From: Thioalkalivibrio paradoxus ARh 1
GTDB lineage: Bacteria; Pseudomonadota; Gammaproteobacteria; Ectothiorhodospirales; Ectothiorhodospiraceae
NCBI RefSeq assembly: GCF_000227685.2
Contig: NZ_CP007029.1
Coordinates: 3,384,501 to 3,448,500, forward strand
Direction of reading: 5' to 3'
Length of the DNA: 64,000 nt
The notes beneath the pieces are model-generated. The model saw only the letters and a program-made list of their open reading frames with translations. It searched no databases and was not told the origin of the DNA. The first letter of the stretch is position 1. The number at the start of each line of letters is the position of its first letter. Positions 62,622 to 64,000 of the stretch are shown one piece after another. Both the position numbers and the translations under genes were made by a program.

Positions 62622-63362
62622 TCAGACCGGGCTCGAAGCGTAGGCGTGGAGCCGGCGGTCGGGCAACAGTTCGGCCAGGCTCTCCAACAGGTGGAAATCC
62701 ACCGACTGCATCGCCGGTCCGCGCGAATCCGGATAGCGCACGCCGCGCAGATGCTCCACACCGGCCGCGCGCGCGCTGGCGAGCGCGGCGAGATTGTCAT
62801 CGACGAGCAAGCTGCGCTGCGGGTCGTAGCGTTCCACCGTCTGCAACCGCTCCCAGAAGCACCCCTCCTCCTTCGCGCAATCGAGTGCATGCGCCGACAC
62901 CACCCGGTGCAGGTGGTTGCCGAGACCGGTGCGGGCATGCTTGAACGCGTACACCTCGGGGTGGGCATTGGTGACCAGCACCAGGCGCTTACCCTGTACC
63001 CGCAGCGTATCCAGCACGTCGAGCGCGTGGGGATGTAGCGCGATGTGTCGTTCGAGGCGCACTTTCAGCGCCAGCAGATCCAGCCCGGTGAAACGGACCC
63101 AGTGGTCCAGGCAGTACCACCGCAACTGGCCGCGGATCCGCTCCATCTCGGCGAACAGACGCTGGCGCGCCAGTTCCGGCTCATGAGCATGCAGCCGGGC
63201 GTACTCGTCCGGTATCAGTTCGCGCCAGTAGCGATTGTCGAAATGCAGATCCAGCAGCGTACCGTCCATGTCGAACAGCACGGTGTCAATCTCCGCCCAC
63301 GGCAGTCCGCGATCGGTCGCGGAACGCGTATCAGGATTTTTTGACGCAGTCGCAGTGTCCAT
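62622..63362 (-). CDS. HAD-family GMP/IMP nucleotidase YrfG-like
   Basis: 246 aa. HAD motif I is VLFDMDGTLLDLHFDNRYWR (about residue 29), motif II LVLVTNAHPEVYAFKH (about 127), and motifs III/IV lie around KEEGCFWERL and SLLVDDNLAALASARAAG (about 190). The DLHFDN insertion right after the nucleophile is characteristic of the YrfG group. An ATG at 63362 gives 246 aa; a longer frame runs into the divergent gene. The substrate is inferred from family only. Confidence 0.88.
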   Translation of the reverse strand: MDTATASKNPDTRSATDRGLPWAEIDTVLFDMDGTLLDLHFDNRYWRELIPDEYARLHAHEPELARQRLFAEMERIRGQLRWYCLDHWVRFTGLDLLALKVRLERHIALHPHALDVLDTLRVQGKRLVLVTNAHPEVYAFKHARTGLGNHLHRVVSAHALDCAKEEGCFWERLQTVERYDPQRSLLVDDNLAALASARAAGVEHLRGVRYPDSRGPAMQSVDFHLLESLAELLPDRRLHAYASSPV

Positions 63363-63398
63363 GCCTAATATCCGGAGAGAAACAGAGAGGCGTTCATC

Positions 63399-64000
63399 AT
63401 GCCTGGCACATTGTATCCGCGCCCGTACTGCCGCAGCCTGAGCATCGGCGCACTGGCCGCCGTACTGGCACTGCCACTGGCTGCCGCCGAGCCGGGGGAT
63501 CCGTTCGACGACCACGGCTCCGCCGACCCGTTCGACGACGACAGCCTCTGGGAGCCACCCCGCCCGGAAACCAACCGGGGCGCACTGCAGTTCCTGAGCG
63601 AACGGCCGGAGCAACCGGTCCACCACCACGAGAACCAGATCACGCTGGCTGCGAGCAGCCTGGACGACGGCTGGGTCCAACTGCGCCAGTGCCACCGCGA
63701 CATCGACCGGGTTCGTCGGGCACAGATCCTCTACAATGGTGCCACGACACGGGACATCGAAATCGAATCGCAGAGCAATATCGCGGAATCCTGGGTCGAG
63801 GGAGCCTCGGTGCAGCTGCGCCGGGTCGAACCGGAAGCCGAACTCTGCGTACGTGCGCGCTCGCAAATGCTCCGGATGCTCGACGACGGCAGCTACGTGC
63901 TGGAAAACGGGCCGTTCATGCGGCGTTTCCTCGACGGCTATTATCCGATGCGCGTGACCGTAGCCATCAATTGGGGGGATCTTGATCTGTCGCTGGCGGA
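63399..64000 (+). CDS. Exported protein of unknown function, 3' end beyond window
   Basis: The frame is open from ATG 63399 to the last base (200 residues). A signal peptide (SLSIGALAAVLALPLAAAEP) precedes a low-complexity Asp-rich repeat, DPFDDHGSADPFDDDSLWEP. The following domain has VQLRQCHRDIDRVRRAQIL and PFMRRFLDGYYPMRVTVAI, and two cysteines that could form a disulfide. I do not recognise the family. It is divergent from the YrfG-like gene, with 36 bases between the starts. Confidence 0.75.
   Translation, partial: MPGTLYPRPYCRSLSIGALAAVLALPLAAAEPGDPFDDHGSADPFDDDSLWEPPRPETNRGALQFLSERPEQPVHHHENQITLAASSLDDGWVQLRQCHRDIDRVRRAQILYNGATTRDIEIESQSNIAESWVEGASVQLRRVEPEAELCVRARSQMLRMLDDGSYVLENGPFMRRFLDGYYPMRVTVAINWGDLDLSLA

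Overview
The window is a stretch of a GC-rich (about two-thirds G+C by eye) gammaproteobacterial chromosome. The likely source is a sulfur-oxidising, autotrophic member of the Ectothiorhodospiraceae (Thioalkalivibrio-like). This is inferred from the protein styles, the class II Calvin-type aldolase cluster, DsrE-family proteins and the conserved neighbourhoods; no rRNA or phylogenetic marker was tested. The gene order closely follows the Pseudomonas PA0388-PA0430, PA0546-PA0552, PA0596-PA0609 and PA0649-PA0655 neighbourhoods as I remember them.

Layout. 1-1.4 kb: amgK (partial) and murU, peptidoglycan recycling. 1.4-3.3 kb (minus): an ECF sigma factor, an anti-sigma factor fused to a DsrE-like domain, and a membrane-anchored DsrE protein. 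3.7-6.4 kb: a glutamate-cysteine-ligase-like gene coupled to an aspartoacylase/AstE-like deacylase, then a 69-residue conserved-looking protein. 6.4-13.9 kb: an apparent genomic island bounded by an intact tRNA-Met(CAT) gene and a displaced copy of its 3' half. It carries a double-ASKHA acyl-CoA dehydratase activase with its dehydratase-like partner, an ISAs1-family remnant, a GNAT acetyltransferase, two near-identical 186-bp repeats and a frameshifted XRE-type regulator. 14-26 kb: a [2Fe-2S] ferredoxin and GlcF-like protein, coq7, speD, osmC-like, crp, trpCDG, a cysteine-free Rrf2 regulator with a palindromic operator, a hydrolase, trpE, gph and rpe. 26-32 kb: cytochrome c, a CbiM-like membrane protein, a methyltransferase, purK-purE, purC-bioD and a SYLF protein. 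32-39 kb (minus): tkt-gap-pgk-pyk-fba, ended by a strong terminator. 39.6-44 kb (plus): metK, an SAH riboswitch, ahcY, metF, rsmE, i.e. the activated-methyl cycle. 44.4-46.5 kb: a kinase-less ChpA/PilL N-terminal homologue exactly where Pseudomonas keeps the whole Pil-Chp chemosensory cluster. 46.8-50.6 kb: gshB-apbE-NusG II-Gx transporter-tonB. 50.8-54.6 kb: algH-ruvX-pyrR-pyrB-pyrC' (pseudo-dihydroorotase). 54.7-58.1 kb (minus): pilT-pilU plus a third PilT/PilU-type ATPase. 58.2-64 kb: yggS-proC-yggT, DUF4426, a TauE/SafE-like protein, hspQ, a YrfG-like HAD phosphatase and a truncated secreted protein.

A family of long palindromic dispersed repeats (six units seen, about 110-190 bp) sits between genes in both the island and the core chromosome. 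The most unusual features are the sigma/DsrE-anti-sigma operon, the tRNA-Met island with its [Fe-S] activase system, the ChpA remnant and the Rrf2 regulator that has lost every cysteine.
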